A program made the position numbers and the translations under genes. The notes under the pieces were generated by a model. That model saw only the letters and a program-made list of their open reading frames with translations, ran no database searches and was not told the origin of the DNA. Source: Mesocentrotus franciscanus (taxonomy: Eukaryota; Echinodermata; Echinoidea; Camarodonta; Strongylocentrotidae). From it: DNA of 64,000 nucleotides. Location: positions 2,854,867 to 2,918,866 of the forward strand of contig CP137682.1 in the NCBI GenBank assembly GCA_037976565.1, written 5' to 3'. The number at the start of each line of letters is the position of its first letter. The stretch's first letter is position 1. Of this stretch, positions 34,249 through 44,944 are shown piece after piece.

Positions 34249-34935
34249 CTGTGAACAATAGCGAGCTTGCATGCCCTATTTGTCTTTTAATTTCATCTAG
34301 GTCCAATCAAATTAGTAGAAACCAGTAATTTAATTACACTTCAGTAAATTTATTTGTTCTCTTTTGGCTTGAGACAACAGGCAGTCTCCTGAAGAGATGC
34401 TCTTTGGCTGAACAGTTTGACTTTTCAATCAGAAATGGAATGGGGGAGTGGGAAGGGCAGGGACGAGACGGGACAATATGGCAATAAGGGTTGTGGATTT
34501 GTTACCCCGTTATCAAAAATTTGTTTGTCTTTTTTGGCAGCAAATAGCAAGACTTGATAAACCTTTAATTCTTCCTATCTGTTTTGCTTGACTGAAAATA
34601 TATATGGCATGTTGAAAATATTCTTATTTGATAACATCTTGTAAATTATTATTCTGACCAACCCCTCTCCCTTCCAAATCCCTCATAGGAAGGTGGTACG
34701 CAGTGAGGACAATGAACAGGCAGGCATGAAGAGGAATAAAGAGCAGGGGAGTGCATGCATTAGTAGTTCATTCTTACTGGAGAAGGATTTTTAAAACAAA
34801 AATAAGTTTGTTTTCTTAAAGGAAGAAAAACAGAGAGGTTAAAAATGCTGGAAAGCGCGAAAGGCCTCATTGAAATCAGCACAAGAATAATATCAATATT
34901 TTCCTAGTAAATGAGGTAGAAAGAATTCAAAATAA

Positions 34936-35118
34936 AATAGAGAGAGAGAGAGGGAGGAGGGTACAACGAAAGAAAGAAAAAGAAAAGAAAGAAAGAAACA
35001 GATACGACGACGTGTGAAGGAGGAAGGCTTGAAAGATGTAAACAGCAAGGGAAAGTGAGAGTAAAATAGAGACAGAAAAACAGTGAAAGAGAGAAGTAAG
35101 AAAGACAGAGACACAAAT
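34936..35118. repeat. Purine-rich GA/GAAA tract
   Basis: GAGAGAG, GAAAGAAAG and GACAGAAAAACAG units form a tract. Ser-Leu-Phe frames on the minus strand are repeat translations. Confidence 0.85.
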
Positions 35119-35304
35119 TAAGAACAGAAGAAAGGAACGGCTCACCACAAAATGGTTTCGGTCAGTGAAAAGTCATCGCAGAAAATTAAATTAGGGCTTT
35201 GTAGTCGGGAGGAAATTGCTGTTGGTATTTCAAATTGGACAAAAATTGCCCAGGTACCTAGAATGGTACCCTGAGAATGCTTTCCTACATCAATAAAGAC
35301 AAGA

Positions 35305-35512
35305 AGTGACCTCTTCTGTTTCATCGTAACTGCATAAAATGTCATCTCAATCTCAAGCTCCTTTCACACTGGAAAAAGTAAACTGCCTTTGATAAACAGT
35401 GCAGCAAAGTGACCTCTTCTGTTTCATACTAACTCTATAAAATGTCATCTCAATCTCAAACCCCTTTCACACTTGATGTGGTAAACTGCCAAGATGACAA
35501 ACAGTGCAGCAA
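35305..35512. repeat. Tandem duplication, period ~103 bp, two units
   Basis: AGTGACCTCTTCTGTTTCAT starts each unit (35305 and 35408). Both units contain AAAATGTCATCTCAATCTCA, CCTTTCACACT, GTAAACTGCC and AACAGTGCAGCAAAGTGA. Identity is high, so the duplication is relatively recent. Confidence 0.92.
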
Positions 35513-37810
35513 AGTGAAGTGATGTATGCATAGTGCAAGTCAAAACTCTGTATCTTATAATACACAGATCAGAGTATATACTGGTAGACATACAGGCTGT
35601 TGTTGTTTGCAGTATATTTTTTATTTTTTCCTTTATTTTCGCACCAACTTGCCACTTGTTTGCAAGTAAAATTATTTTGCTATGGTATGCCGTTTATCTC
35701 TTAGGCAGTTTCTAATATCATATGGCCCTTTAAGGACTCGTTGGCATGTGATGTATACGACATAATTGTAATAGTAATACGCTCCACATACCTGCATCTC
35801 TCATATAACACACAGATAATGAATATATGTAGAATAATTTCTATTATTGTCACTTGCCATTCATTTGAATGTAAAAAGAAAACTATGGCTGTTTACTGCA
35901 GCAGTTTTATATGGACTAAGCCACTACTTGCCTTCTTAGTTCTCCCTGCATCAGATGTGAACTCGTTGCCTGGGATGAGAGCTTTCAAGGTCAAATACTA
36001 CTCATCTTCAAAGCAACGAGGAAGAGCATTCTACATCTAATTTACATTGCATGCTTGTCTTAACCCAATGATTGCTGCAGTTTCTCATTCTGACAGGCTT
36101 AATGCAAGATTCATCTGGTTCCCATAGCCAATGAGTTAACCCATTCAATGCAAGCTGATTTTGGTATAACATATGCATTTCCCATAGACTGTAGCCTAGG
36201 TTATCTCACGTATAGTATTCAACATGTTTAGAATGAATGAATCAAATCAAATAAACAAAAATAGAAATGAACGTGTGTTGCATGATATGAAAATAATCTC
36301 CACCTTGTTTTAGCCTATGACAAAAAAGGAAATTCCAAAATGCTATGACCTTAATCCATATAGATGCAGTAATAAAGAATGTCAAAAACGAAGTGCAATT
36401 TACAAGGAAAAAAATATGAAAAGAACTGATACACATGGCTTTAGTGCCCATACAATTTTGCCAAATGCAACCTGTACAATATAATGAGAAGATAGAGATG
36501 GTAATAATTCTTTGAACATTTTTAAAATAAAACTTTGTTTGCAATCTTTCAACAGTTTTACTGAAATCTAGCAGACAGATTTATACAAAATTTCAGGCAC
36601 TCTCACTTCTACTTATGAATATTCCATGTCGTAGCTCGTAGAGTAGAGATTAGAGGTAGTAGAGATATAGTTACATCACAGGAAGCCGTGCTCGATCATA
36701 GGTCAAATACACATAGCACCGATATAGTTCCCTACCATAGAGATTGTATGTGAGAGGTTACCATTTGGGGCTCCATGAATGACCTTTGAGAACACACATA
36801 TGCATTGGCACAACTATCTCTCTTAGTATGCTATGGTCTATGTGTGCCCTGGTGAGTAGGTGGATCGAGGTCTGTGCAGTGCATTATGTCTGTAGGTTGT
36901 AAAGGTTAAAATCAAGTGCTTTCTGAGGAGAAATCATCAAGGACAGGTTTGAAGGACAAAGATGATTTCGGGCCTGAATATGTGGGTGGAAATCACGCAA
37001 TCATCGCAGAAAGCCAAGGCCTTTCAACTCAACATTTATTTCAACATCCTACCTCAATAAACACTTAACATGCACAAGACGTTCAGAATGAACTTTATTG
37101 CTCCTTTAAAACAAAATTAATTCATTCATCATATATTTCATTTCACCATCTCTAGATATTGCACTGAGAATAACAAATGTGATAAAGCCAAAGTACACGG
37201 CACGACCTGTTAAGTTATGTTGCACCCATCCATGAACTTTTGGCACTGCACAAGATACGCTTTACTGTAATTCATCTTGATCACCGAAGTGGGGACGTTG
37301 TAATTCCTTCTTGGAAAATTAGATTATCATCCATGTTCAAAATTAGAGAGGTTCATTATTAATTTTATCTAATACAGGACATTGGACGCAGATAAGTTTC
37401 AAAGGTTGGAAACATGTTATGAATTCCATCATACAAGATTTTGACAGCATCACAAACAAGTCTTATACCTGCATGCTCACCCTGCCCGAACATGCAAGAT
37501 TCAAAGTTGATATTCAATTATGCCAGACGGTGCCTTGCCACCGATGAATTCGGCCCCGGGTCTGACATGGAGTGACACGTAGAGGGCAGTATTTAATTAC
37601 TATCAGCTGAAAGGTGTGGCGATGCTCATCCACCCTCTCACCCTTCATGCTGTTTGCAATACTCCTGCGGCAAAACGAAGAGGATCCCGTCTCCTAACCT
37701 CTCTTCATATTTTTTCTTCAAGATATAGGGAGGGGTAGGGGTCAAGAAAGTGGGCCAGAATACCAAACACTATAGGTGAATTGCCTTGCGATGCGGTCTT
37801 AATGTTCCTT
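35513..37810. other. AT-rich sequence without a recognised feature
   Basis: I see no inverted repeat, SINE or hairpin copy in about 2.3 kb. A TCTCTCTTAG ... CCCTG|GTGAGT arrangement near 36827-36850 resembles a 25-nt microexon, but this is within chance expectation. Confidence 0.4.
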
Positions 37811-38015
37811 AAAGGTAATGCAAAGTTTTGGGAAATTTTGAAAATCGGATGGATAGTACGTAATTCTTTCAAATTTTGACATATTTGCATGACCCTGTGG
37901 ATGTATTATAAGCACTAGAAAATTTAGCCCCTAAAACACTTTTGCTTTCAAGAAATTGAATAATCAAAATTTACCGGTGCTCCTGGTAAATTTCAAATAT
38001 TTCAAATAGCGCCTA
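37811..38015. mobile_element. Left part of the 53.4-kb TTAA-type element (truncated copy)
   Basis: From TTAAAGGTAATGCAAAGTTT to CAAATATTTCAAATAGCGCC this matches the first ~200 bp of the element at 53417 with few differences. After GCGCCTA the two copies diverge, and no matching right end was found here, so the copy appears truncated or rearranged. Confidence 0.85.
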
Positions 38016-38179
38016 TACAGTGGTATTTTTACATCTGTCTGTGCCGCACACTGCTATACTATTCACCTCTCAGTACACTGTTAATGCAGTATATTAAAGG
38101 TACATGTACAGAATCAAAACTTCTCAAGATCCAAAGATCTCAAGAATGAAGGAGGGGCAGGCCGGGGCGCTATACTTAC

Positions 38180-38326
38180 ATCAATCGTAAAATCAACGAC
38201 TGTTGAGCTCGCTTCATCCTGATGATCCTTTATAACCTTCACAAGGCCGGAACTTCCAAAGCAAAACATCCAAATCAACCAACTTGAAATGTTAATACGG
38301 CATATCCATTGCCTGTATGCTGTCAA
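38180..38326 (-). CDS. Exon-like segment with GTAAGT donor, function unknown
   Basis: On the minus strand the frame from ATG at 38326 runs 49 codons to ATTGAT|GTAAGTATA, a strong donor at a codon boundary. The C-terminal half has natural-looking codons: CFGSSGLVKVIKDHQDEA then SSTVVDFTID. The N-terminal half is hydrophobic (SSWLIWMFCFG). Without splicing the frame runs on to a 70-codon ORF. The true 5' boundary is uncertain; TTTCAAG just upstream of TTGGTTG is one possible acceptor. No family recognised. Confidence 0.28.
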
Positions 38327-38650
38327 TTTTGTATGGTTACATGTACTACAGAAGAATGAAGAAGAGAGAAAACAATATGGCTATTGACCCTTTTTCTTAA
38401 TTCTTCTGACTAGTATTAAAGCATCCTGCACAACTTCTGCTGGTAGGTTTGGTATCATGCTACACTGTTATGGTGATATTTAATACCAACTCACAAGGAC
38501 CATGAAGGTTTGTTTTTTTCAAAGAGAAATACCCAACGCAAAATGTGATGGTACATTAGTTGATTAAACCATCAAAAAATATAGTGGTCAATATTCTCTG
38601 TCTTTATGGCAGAGTTTCCAGAATTTGGGCCATTATTCAGTTCTACATTA

Positions 38651-39027
38651 GCTGCATTAACACCGCTAGCCAAAAAACGTTGGTTTTTTCACATCCCGGT
38701 GTTTTGTGGAAAGTTGATAGGCGAAAAACCCAAATTGAAAAAACCGACCTCTGTAGTGTGTTGGTTTTTTTTTAACGCCGGCCAAAACTCCATCCGTTTT
38801 TGCAGTGTTAATGCTCGCACTTAAAACACAGGTGAACTATCCGGATTTTGGTTAAGTGACTCTCCTCGCTTCCGTGCTAACACATATGCAGAGCAGCAAC
38901 AAGTGGCGCTTGTGCACAACTCACCAAAAAAGTAGAATTTTAAGCAAACACCAGTGGTTTTTATGGGTTTTTCCAATAGTGCAGTTAAAAAAACCTCAAA
39001 TTGGTTTTTCTGCTGTGTAAATGGGCC
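38651..39027. mobile_element. ~370-bp TIR element family, copy 2
   Basis: It has ends GCTGCATTAACACCGC and GCTGTGTAAATGGGCC, the core GTGACTCTCCTCGCTTCCGT and GCAGAGCAGCAACAAG, and the internal inverted end TTTTTGCAGTGTTAATGC. TA occurs immediately outside both ends (38649-38650, 39028-39029), consistent with a TA target duplication. The overlapping short open frames are not genes. Confidence 0.88.
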
Positions 39028-39106
39028 TAAATTCATGCTCGAAATAACATTAGAAAAGGTCAAGGAGAGTATGTGTTAGGGGGTTTTTTTAGTCAGAGAG
39101 AGGCAG

Positions 39107-39145
39107 GGGAAGAGAGAAGAGAGAGAGAGAGAGAGAGGAGGGGGA
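39107..39145. repeat. (GA)n microsatellite
   Basis: A GA run immediately precedes the left end of the next TIR element. Confidence 0.88.
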
Positions 39146-39150
39146 ACAGA

Positions 39151-39509
39151 AGGTATGTCCCCATCAGCCTGAGATTGCCAAATAGCCTGCTATTTCTGAT
39201 TTGGGAAATAAGCCCGAAGTTACAAATCGAGTCTTCATCAGCTCAAAACTTGAGCTCGAGAAATTAGCTCAAGATATTTTGCTCAGCATTCGCACAAAGT
39301 GCGAGTCTTCGGGCTGGTGAAGACGCACCGGACAAATAGCAGGATATTTTGCAAACTAGCCCAAGATATCTTGGGATGATTATCTCGACCAAATACCCCG
39401 CTAATTGCAACTGCGGGCTGATGAAGACGCAAATTAGCTGGATAATTTGGGATCGGGATAGTTAAAATAGCGGGTTATTTGGCAATCTCGAGCTGATGAG
39501 GACAGGCCT
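39151..39509. mobile_element. TIR element family 'AGGTATGTCCCCATCAGCC', long copy
   Basis: The ends pair as AGGTATGTCCCCATCAGCCT with the inverse of AGGCCTGTCCTCATCAGCTC. It shares with the 9114 copy GCCTGCTATTTCTGATTTGG, AAATAAGCCCGAAGTTACAA and GAGTCTTCGGGCTGGTGAAG. It also holds ~100 bp more, including AACTGCGGGCTGATGAAGAC. Three AGA-like bases flank each side, too few to call a target duplication. There is no ORF. Confidence 0.87.
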
Positions 39510-39555
39510 AGAGAGACAGAGACACACAGACACACACAGACACACAGAGAGAGGG
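39510..39555. repeat. GA/CACAGA microsatellite
   Basis: GAGACAGAGACACACAGACA units begin directly at the right end of the TIR element. Microsatellites therefore lie on both sides of the insertion. Confidence 0.85.
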
Positions 39556-40584
39556 GCAGAAATGAATGAGAGAATATTGCTAAATAATTTATGACTATTA
39601 CTTACAAATTCAGCACTGGATAGAAAGATATATTTCAAAGGACTTCCCATATACTACCCCAATATGATTTTCTAGAGGTAAGATCAAGGTGAAATAGAAC
39701 AAAGTAAGAGCAAAGAGAGAGATGTGGAGCTAAGGTCATGGAGCTAAGGTCATGGAGATATCAAAATCCATGGCAACAGCATTCACCTCTAACAACTAAA
39801 ACATCCCACTGAAAGAATTAAGTCAACCTTTCATTACAAGTTTTCCATCCCTGCACCACTACTTTATGGGATTGGGAAATAAACACAAGAAGACTTCATC
39901 TCTGTAAACGCAGAGCATCTTGTTAAAATGTTGCGGACTATGAAGCTAAACAATGTTTGCCCAAAGCCTCTTGAAATTGCTTCCTACCTGTCCAACCATG
40001 GCATGAAAAGATGGAAATAAAACAATGATCGAGTGTCGTCCAAATTAATTTTGTCATACTGCAATCCATCATGGGTAAGAGTGATCATTCAGTGACAGGG
40101 GTACAAGAAACAAAGCATGTGGGACTACTCCAAAGATGAATGACTTTTATTGTTACTATATATATAGAAGACAGCTGGATCACGAGGCAAATCATCTTTT
40201 GTAGTATGAAAATGAATATGAATTTATGAAAGGTGAAAAAACACTACATCTGCAAAACATCAATAACATTTTCCCTATTCATCTTGTTTAATTGAAATAT
40301 TCACAACACAAACATAGGATCTTTGTCTTCATTTCCAGAGGGAGCAACTGAAAATTCAATTAAAGAAACTAAGTACTAATCATGCTAAATAATTATAAAA
40401 TGTCATTTTCTTGTCAATTATACAAATTGTTTTTCTTTACCCCAAATGTTACAACAAACAAGAATCAATGCCACATTTTAAAAATGTGAAAAGAAAAATA
40501 ACAGCATATTGACCCCTTGACTCCTGAATTCTCTCGTTCCCATAGGCTTTATACAGGGACCATTCAGTTCCAGCTGGTAGTGAG
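39556..40584. other. AT-rich sequence without a recognised feature
   Basis: A 12-bp duplication AAGGTCATGGAG occurs near 39733-39757. Otherwise no repeat copy or supported exon is seen. Confidence 0.45.
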
Positions 40585-40588
40585 TTAA

Positions 40589-40981
40589 AGGTAAAGACCA
40601 GTTTTGGAAACGCCCCTCTCTTAAAAAATGAAATGGAAGCTCTCATTACCAATCATATGAAAGAATATGTTTTGACTAATACGTGATGATACAAATTTTG
40701 CCGGGAAGTCGGGAAACCGCCTACTAATTGATATATTTGGTAAATTATTATATTTATTGGGACCAAATAGATATCGCGCACGTGGTCGCGTAGTCCCATA
40801 TACATCTTTCTGTGTACAGTGCTTGTAACTGGACCAAGACTGGGCCAAATTTCTTATCATTTTGATGGTTCCAGAACCTTGCAGTACACACCAATACTTA
40901 TATGCTAGATGATCAACCTTTTCTGATCGATTCCACGTTTCTTTCACAATGCAATCGCATGACCAGAACTGGTCTTTCTCT
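40589..40981. mobile_element. TTAA-flanked TIR element (T2/Kolobok-like), family F
   Basis: TTAA at 40585-40588 and at 40982-40985 bracket 393 bp whose ends are AGGTAAAGACCAGTTTTGG and the inverse of AGAGAAAGACCAGTTCTGG. The TTAA target with an end starting AG is the pattern described for Xenopus T2 MITEs and Kolobok elements; I assign it by that resemblance. The 108-codon minus-strand frame inside has no transposase motif. Confidence 0.82.
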
Positions 40982-41122
40982 TTAAGTGAATAGGAATCAA
41001 TGTTTGATAGTGTGACATATTTTTTGACATGAGGTCAAGATTAACAGGACATACTTTCAAGCTTAATGCCTTCTTGTATAATATGAAAAAGACAAACAAA
41101 CAGGCAAAGAGAAACATAATTT

Positions 41123-41194
41123 ATGTTTGGAGCTAGACCGGCGCTAAGTCATATCATTTAACACAGAGCTAATGCCCTTCTGGCTCCAAGCATA
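41123..41194. repeat. ~80-bp palindromic hairpin repeat, copy 7
   Basis: It has a degenerate left arm (TTGGAGCTAGACCGGCGCTAA) and a well-kept right arm (GAGCTAATGCCCTTCTGGCT). The loop CATATCATTTAACACA is in plus orientation. Confidence 0.8.
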
Positions 41195-41260
41195 ACAATA
41201 CACAAATACATAGCCTGACCAGTTGCATAACGCAACATCCAAAGAACCCACTTCATCTGA

Positions 41261-41446
41261 CTAAATTATTCCACCGAGCTTCGATATGATTTCACGAGTC
41301 AACGACCCAGCGATGTCAACGAGAATCACGCTCACCCCCTCCATCCACTTCAATTCAACTTGACACATGATTTGCACACTGCAGCATCGATTTCTCCTTA
41401 TAGATTTTGCTATTATGCACGCAGCTGCGATTTTTTTTTCTCGCAT
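41261..41446 (-). CDS. Short coding-like ORF (61 aa), unverified
   Basis: ATG at 41446 follows a T-run on the minus strand. The frame reads REKKIAAACIIAKSIRRNRC, then CSVQIMCQVELKWMEGVS and VILVDIAGSLTREIISKLGG before TAG. Codons in the second half are purine-first and CpG-containing. An internal CTGCAG and GGGTGAGC could be splice-like. No domain is recognised, and a chance frame remains likely. Confidence 0.18.
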   Translation of the reverse strand: MREKKIAAACIIAKSIRRNRCCSVQIMCQVELKWMEGVSVILVDIAGSLTREIISKLGGII

Positions 41447-42475
41447 AAAAAAAAGAAGGAAGTCTCAACACTAGATACAGCCTTTAAGGGTGTGCTATTC
41501 AACGGTGTGCTGCAATAGTTTCTTTCTTGCAGTCACATTTTAATGAGGTATAGGTGGAAAAGAATTTTTTCCATGTGCGTAACAACTGAATTAAGAATAT
41601 TCACAGCATCTACCAGGATGAAAACATTGATAATCAAATTCAAAAGGTGTTTAATAATACATTGTCATTATCCTTGATAATACTTAGAATAATTTTGTAG
41701 CTGCTCCTATACTACGGAAGAAAAGTGATCCTTCTAACATAATTCTGATGAATTCAGTCTATGATTTCTAATCATTAGCACATGATTTTACTTAATGGAC
41801 TTTAAATTTCAATCATAGCAATGTACTTTAAATTATGGGTATTCAATTATAACAAGTAATAACAGAACATCATGTGATCCAAAACAGCATACATTTATGT
41901 GATTGCCAGTTTACCATGTTACAAGCATTTTGCTTTTCGGTGTCCCTAACCATCATTTTATTTACTGTTTTAAATTGATATACTGTTGTTTTTATTTGAC
42001 GTTATTTTATGGTTGAATCAATAAATACAAAATACAAAAATATGCATAATTATATCTTCTTGATTTCTAAACATATAGATCACATAACATAACAATTAAA
42101 AGAGTTAATTTAACCTTACTGCCAATTTCTTTTTTTTAATGTTACTCTTAAAATTTAATAAAGATGACAATTGCCAATATGTAGCTAATCAGTTTCCTTC
42201 TATCTCTAGGTGACTTTTTGTTTGCATTTTTCTTTTCAATTTTGAAATGATTTGTCAACTATGTGTGTTTTTTGAAAGTTATACTTATTTAATTGATTGA
42301 TATTATGATATGATTACATATACATTTTGACTTTCGTTAATAATATATATATGTACCTAGTTTGTATATTACTTGTTATTATGTTGAAAATGCAGAAAAT
42401 AAAATCAATCAATGTTATGATGTTAAACCATTGGTTTGTTTATCAATATTGTATGCTTGTTGATTCACTATGACG
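41447..42475. other. AT-rich sequence without a recognised feature
   Basis: Strongly AT-rich, with no inverted repeat or coding-like frame. Confidence 0.45.
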
Positions 42476-42535
42476 TCTCTTGAAAGCAAGAAGGGTGTTA
42501 ACTCTCTGGTAAATGATAGGAGTTATGTCTAGTAC
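42476..42535. repeat. Hairpin-family copy, partial
   Basis: The left arm TTGAAAGCAAGAAGGGTGTT and AACTCTCTGGTAAATGATAG with GAGTTAT are kept, but the outer right arm is lost. The loop is in minus orientation. Confidence 0.7.
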
Positions 42536-42819
42536 TCATCCACGTCCAGAGTATAGGCAGGTGGTTAAATAGTCAATATGAGATGTGAGAAATGACATTT
42601 GAATTCAAATCAGAGGAAAGTGATTTCATTTTAGAGAGGGAGAGAGAGTGTTCTATTTCCTTATGAAAGGTGTTTGGTCAAAAGCTGCAAAAAATATCGA
42701 GCTGCTTGCTGTTAACAGAAAATGGGTGTGATAGCGGACACTGCATGCATGCTTCTCGTACAATTTAAATCTATACCAGGGATATACTTATATGTGATAT
42801 TACATCCTCATTTCCCCTT

Positions 42820-43110
42820 CTCTCTCTCTCTCTCTCCCTGTCTCTCTCTCTCTGTCTCTCTCGCTCTCTCTCTCTATCTCTCTTTCGATCTCTCTCTCTC
42901 TCTCTCTCTTTATCTCCCTCTTTCTTGATCTCTCTCTCTCTCTCTCTCCCTCTCTCTCCCTCCCTCTCTCTCTCTCCCTCTCTCTGTCCCTCTCTCTGTT
43001 TGTCTGGCTCTGTTCTCCTCTTTCTTTTTTTAATTTTTCTCCATCTCTCGATCCTTTGGAAACTCTTTTCTCTTTATCTCTGTCCTCTCTCTCTCTTCAT
43101 CACTTTCACA
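42820..43110. repeat. CT-rich tract
   Basis: CT runs dominate 42820-43010 and continue interrupted to ~43100. The Ser-Leu frames over it are repeat translations. Confidence 0.9.
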
Positions 43111-43259
43111 TTCCTTTTCCTTTTCAGTGCTGTTCTCTTGGTGCCTCACTCTCTTTCCCCTTTTCCAAATTCTATCTTTCATTTTTCATTGCGCAGCTGT
43201 CCCTAAATCAATACTGCATGCATTCATTTCAGACATCGACCTTCACATACAACATATAG

Positions 43260-43339
43260 CATCTCATCAGAGCAAGAAGGGAATTAACTCTGTGTTAAAG
43301 TACATGTGTTCACGTCCTTCTGGCTGCAAACAGACAATA
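43260..43339. repeat. ~80-bp palindromic hairpin repeat, copy 8
   Basis: AGAGCAAGAAGGGAATTAAC and TCTGTGTTAAAGTACATG (minus loop) are followed by CACGTCCTTCTGGCTGCAAA and CAGAC. The outer bases pair (CTCATCAGAG against CTGCAAACAGAC) only weakly. Confidence 0.84.
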
Positions 43340-43411
43340 TTTTCAAATGAAATAATTTTACTCTACAGGTTCTACAATAATAAAACTGAAAATAATACAG
43401 CATTTTCTTAC

Positions 43412-43550
43412 CTGTATGATAGCAACATTCAGCAGAACAAGGTTTAACACCACACGTTGTCATAGCAATTGATGCAAAAGAAGGGAAAGAGAGAAAAAAT
43501 AATACACATTTAGCAAAATGTAATGATATATTACAACACGTCCATGACAT
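43412..43550 (-). CDS. Cysteine-rich exon-like ORF, possible secreted protein start
   Basis: On the minus strand ATG at 43550 opens MSWTCCNISLHFAKCVLFFL then SFPSFASIA, a hydrophobic stretch that could be a signal peptide. MTTCGVKPCSAECCYHTG follows and then CATACAG|GTAAGAAA, a strong donor. The Cys pattern C-x4-C-x3-CC resembles disulfide-rich secreted proteins in general. The unspliced frame continues 39 more codons, but that part overlaps the hairpin repeat at 43260-43339 and is unlikely to be coding. No family is assigned. Confidence 0.25.
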
Positions 43551-43699
43551 AAATCATAAAGATCATTTGATGAGAACGATAAGAAAAACAGAGCATTGTA
43601 AATTATATTGATTAATGTCAGACTACTCAAGTTTTATTTAGGTACCTTAGCAAAACTGTAGTCGCATGAATAGATGCATCCGATACGCAAAATACATAA

Positions 43700-43894
43700 T
43701 ACAATGAAACCTGTCTATAAAGACCACATACATGTAAGGGAGACAAGAAAAGTGGTCTATATAGGCAGGTGGTCTTTATGTACAGGTTCCTTTAGTAAGT
43801 GTTCCAATGAGAAACCATTTTCAAGGGAAACAAACAAATGTGATCTTTGTAGAGAGGTGGTCTTTCGGTGATCACTAAAGGAGGTTTGACTGTA
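43700..43894. mobile_element. TA-flanked MITE, 'CCTGTCTATAAAGACCAC' type
   Basis: The ends ACAATGAAACCTGTCTATAA and the inverse of ACAGTCAAACCTCC lie between TA dinucleotides. The interior has repeated GTGGTCT(A/T)TATA, GGCAGGTGGTCTTTATGTAC and AGAGAGGTGGTCTTTCGG words. From memory, sequences of this type (CTGTCTATAAAGGCCACC ... GGTTTGACTGTA) are widespread in marine invertebrate genomes. The family name is not known to me. It has no ORF. Confidence 0.78.
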
Positions 43895-44372
43895 TCAAGT
43901 CCAAACAGGGAATAGCTAGAAATAATATCTCTGTGTCCTATCATATGGTTCTACCTCAATGAAATATATTTTAACAAATCAAAAATTGTGCATTTTTTTG
44001 TGCCACTTTATTGTGCCAAGCTACCTTAGTAGAAATGTCCACTTTTTATATTATTTAGTTTCCTGACATTCTATGTGGGTTCCCAAGAAGCAAGACAGTT
44101 AGGCAACTGCTATTGAAAATCCAAACTTTCCAATTTCTGCTCTTATCCATGAAACATTTATATCAAAGACATTTTGATGCAGAAGACCATACAGGCATTC
44201 ATCTGAGGCCCAGCTGGAGCCTGGAGGGGGTGCACATATTTGAGTGAATGAAAACTGACAATCCCTACCTTTTCAAAAAGATTTGTTGGGAAGTGCAGAC
44301 AAAAGTGGGGGAAATATTTGTAAAAAGTCTTTGACATCACTTCACACTTTCACTGCAGTTAAAAATCAAAAG

Positions 44373-44373
<1 letters not shown>

Positions 44374-44405
<32 letters not shown>
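44374..44405. repeat. (TA)n microsatellite
   Basis: About 16 TA units, uninterrupted. Confidence 0.95.
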
Positions 44406-44407
<2 letters not shown>

Positions 44408-44445
44408 ACTAATGACTATTAATCCCTTGTCATATTTTTTTCTAG

Positions 44446-44478
44446 TTATTCCTAGAAACACATCTGTTCCCAATTCAG
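44446..44478 (+). CDS. Possible 33-nt microexon (weak)
   Basis: CTAATGAC, a branch-site-like word, then CATATTTTTTTCTAG, a strong acceptor, precede 33 bases that end CAATTCAG|GTAAGATT, a strong donor. The length is divisible by three. Two frames are open; one reads IPRNTSVPNS. The splice signals are the best-matched pair seen in the window, but there is no neighbouring exon to join it to. Confidence 0.2.
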
Positions 44479-44944
44479 GTAAGATTAAAAAAAACATCAT
44501 TGTATGAATTCTGCCATCTGGATTTGTGTTTCTCCAGCAAAATAATCAATATTTCATATTAAAATGTATCATTTAATCTCACAAATGTTCTTGTTTGTTA
44601 TTGAATGACTATGGTAACATAATCTTGTTATTCAGACAGATACATCCAACAAATAACAACACCTTGAATGGATTATCAACCATTTCCAAAGACAGGTTAT
44701 TGTCATGCACTTTTCTCTAGACACAGTTAAACTGTCTGAATTCAATTTCCAGGAAAACGATTCAAAAATATGTTCCATATAATGTTTTCTTTGAAGTGTA
44801 GGTGTCCTGTGGGTAACAATGTATATTACTGCCTCATTTCCTTCTTACTAAGTCAATATATATACAGCCTTGATTTAATAGATGACATTCACAAAACTAC
44901 TTTTTATCTTTATGAAAATCATGATGATTCATGAACTTACATTC

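Noticed and set aside
36827..36851. 25-nt microexon with CTCTCTTAG acceptor and GTGAGT donor
   Set aside because: Short segments with such signals are expected by chance in a window of this size, and no reading frame or neighbour supports it.
38093..38110. TTAAAGGTACATGTAC as a fifth TTAA-type element end (also its inverse at 45959-45974)
   Set aside because: Matching opposite ends at a sensible distance were too short or absent to call an element.
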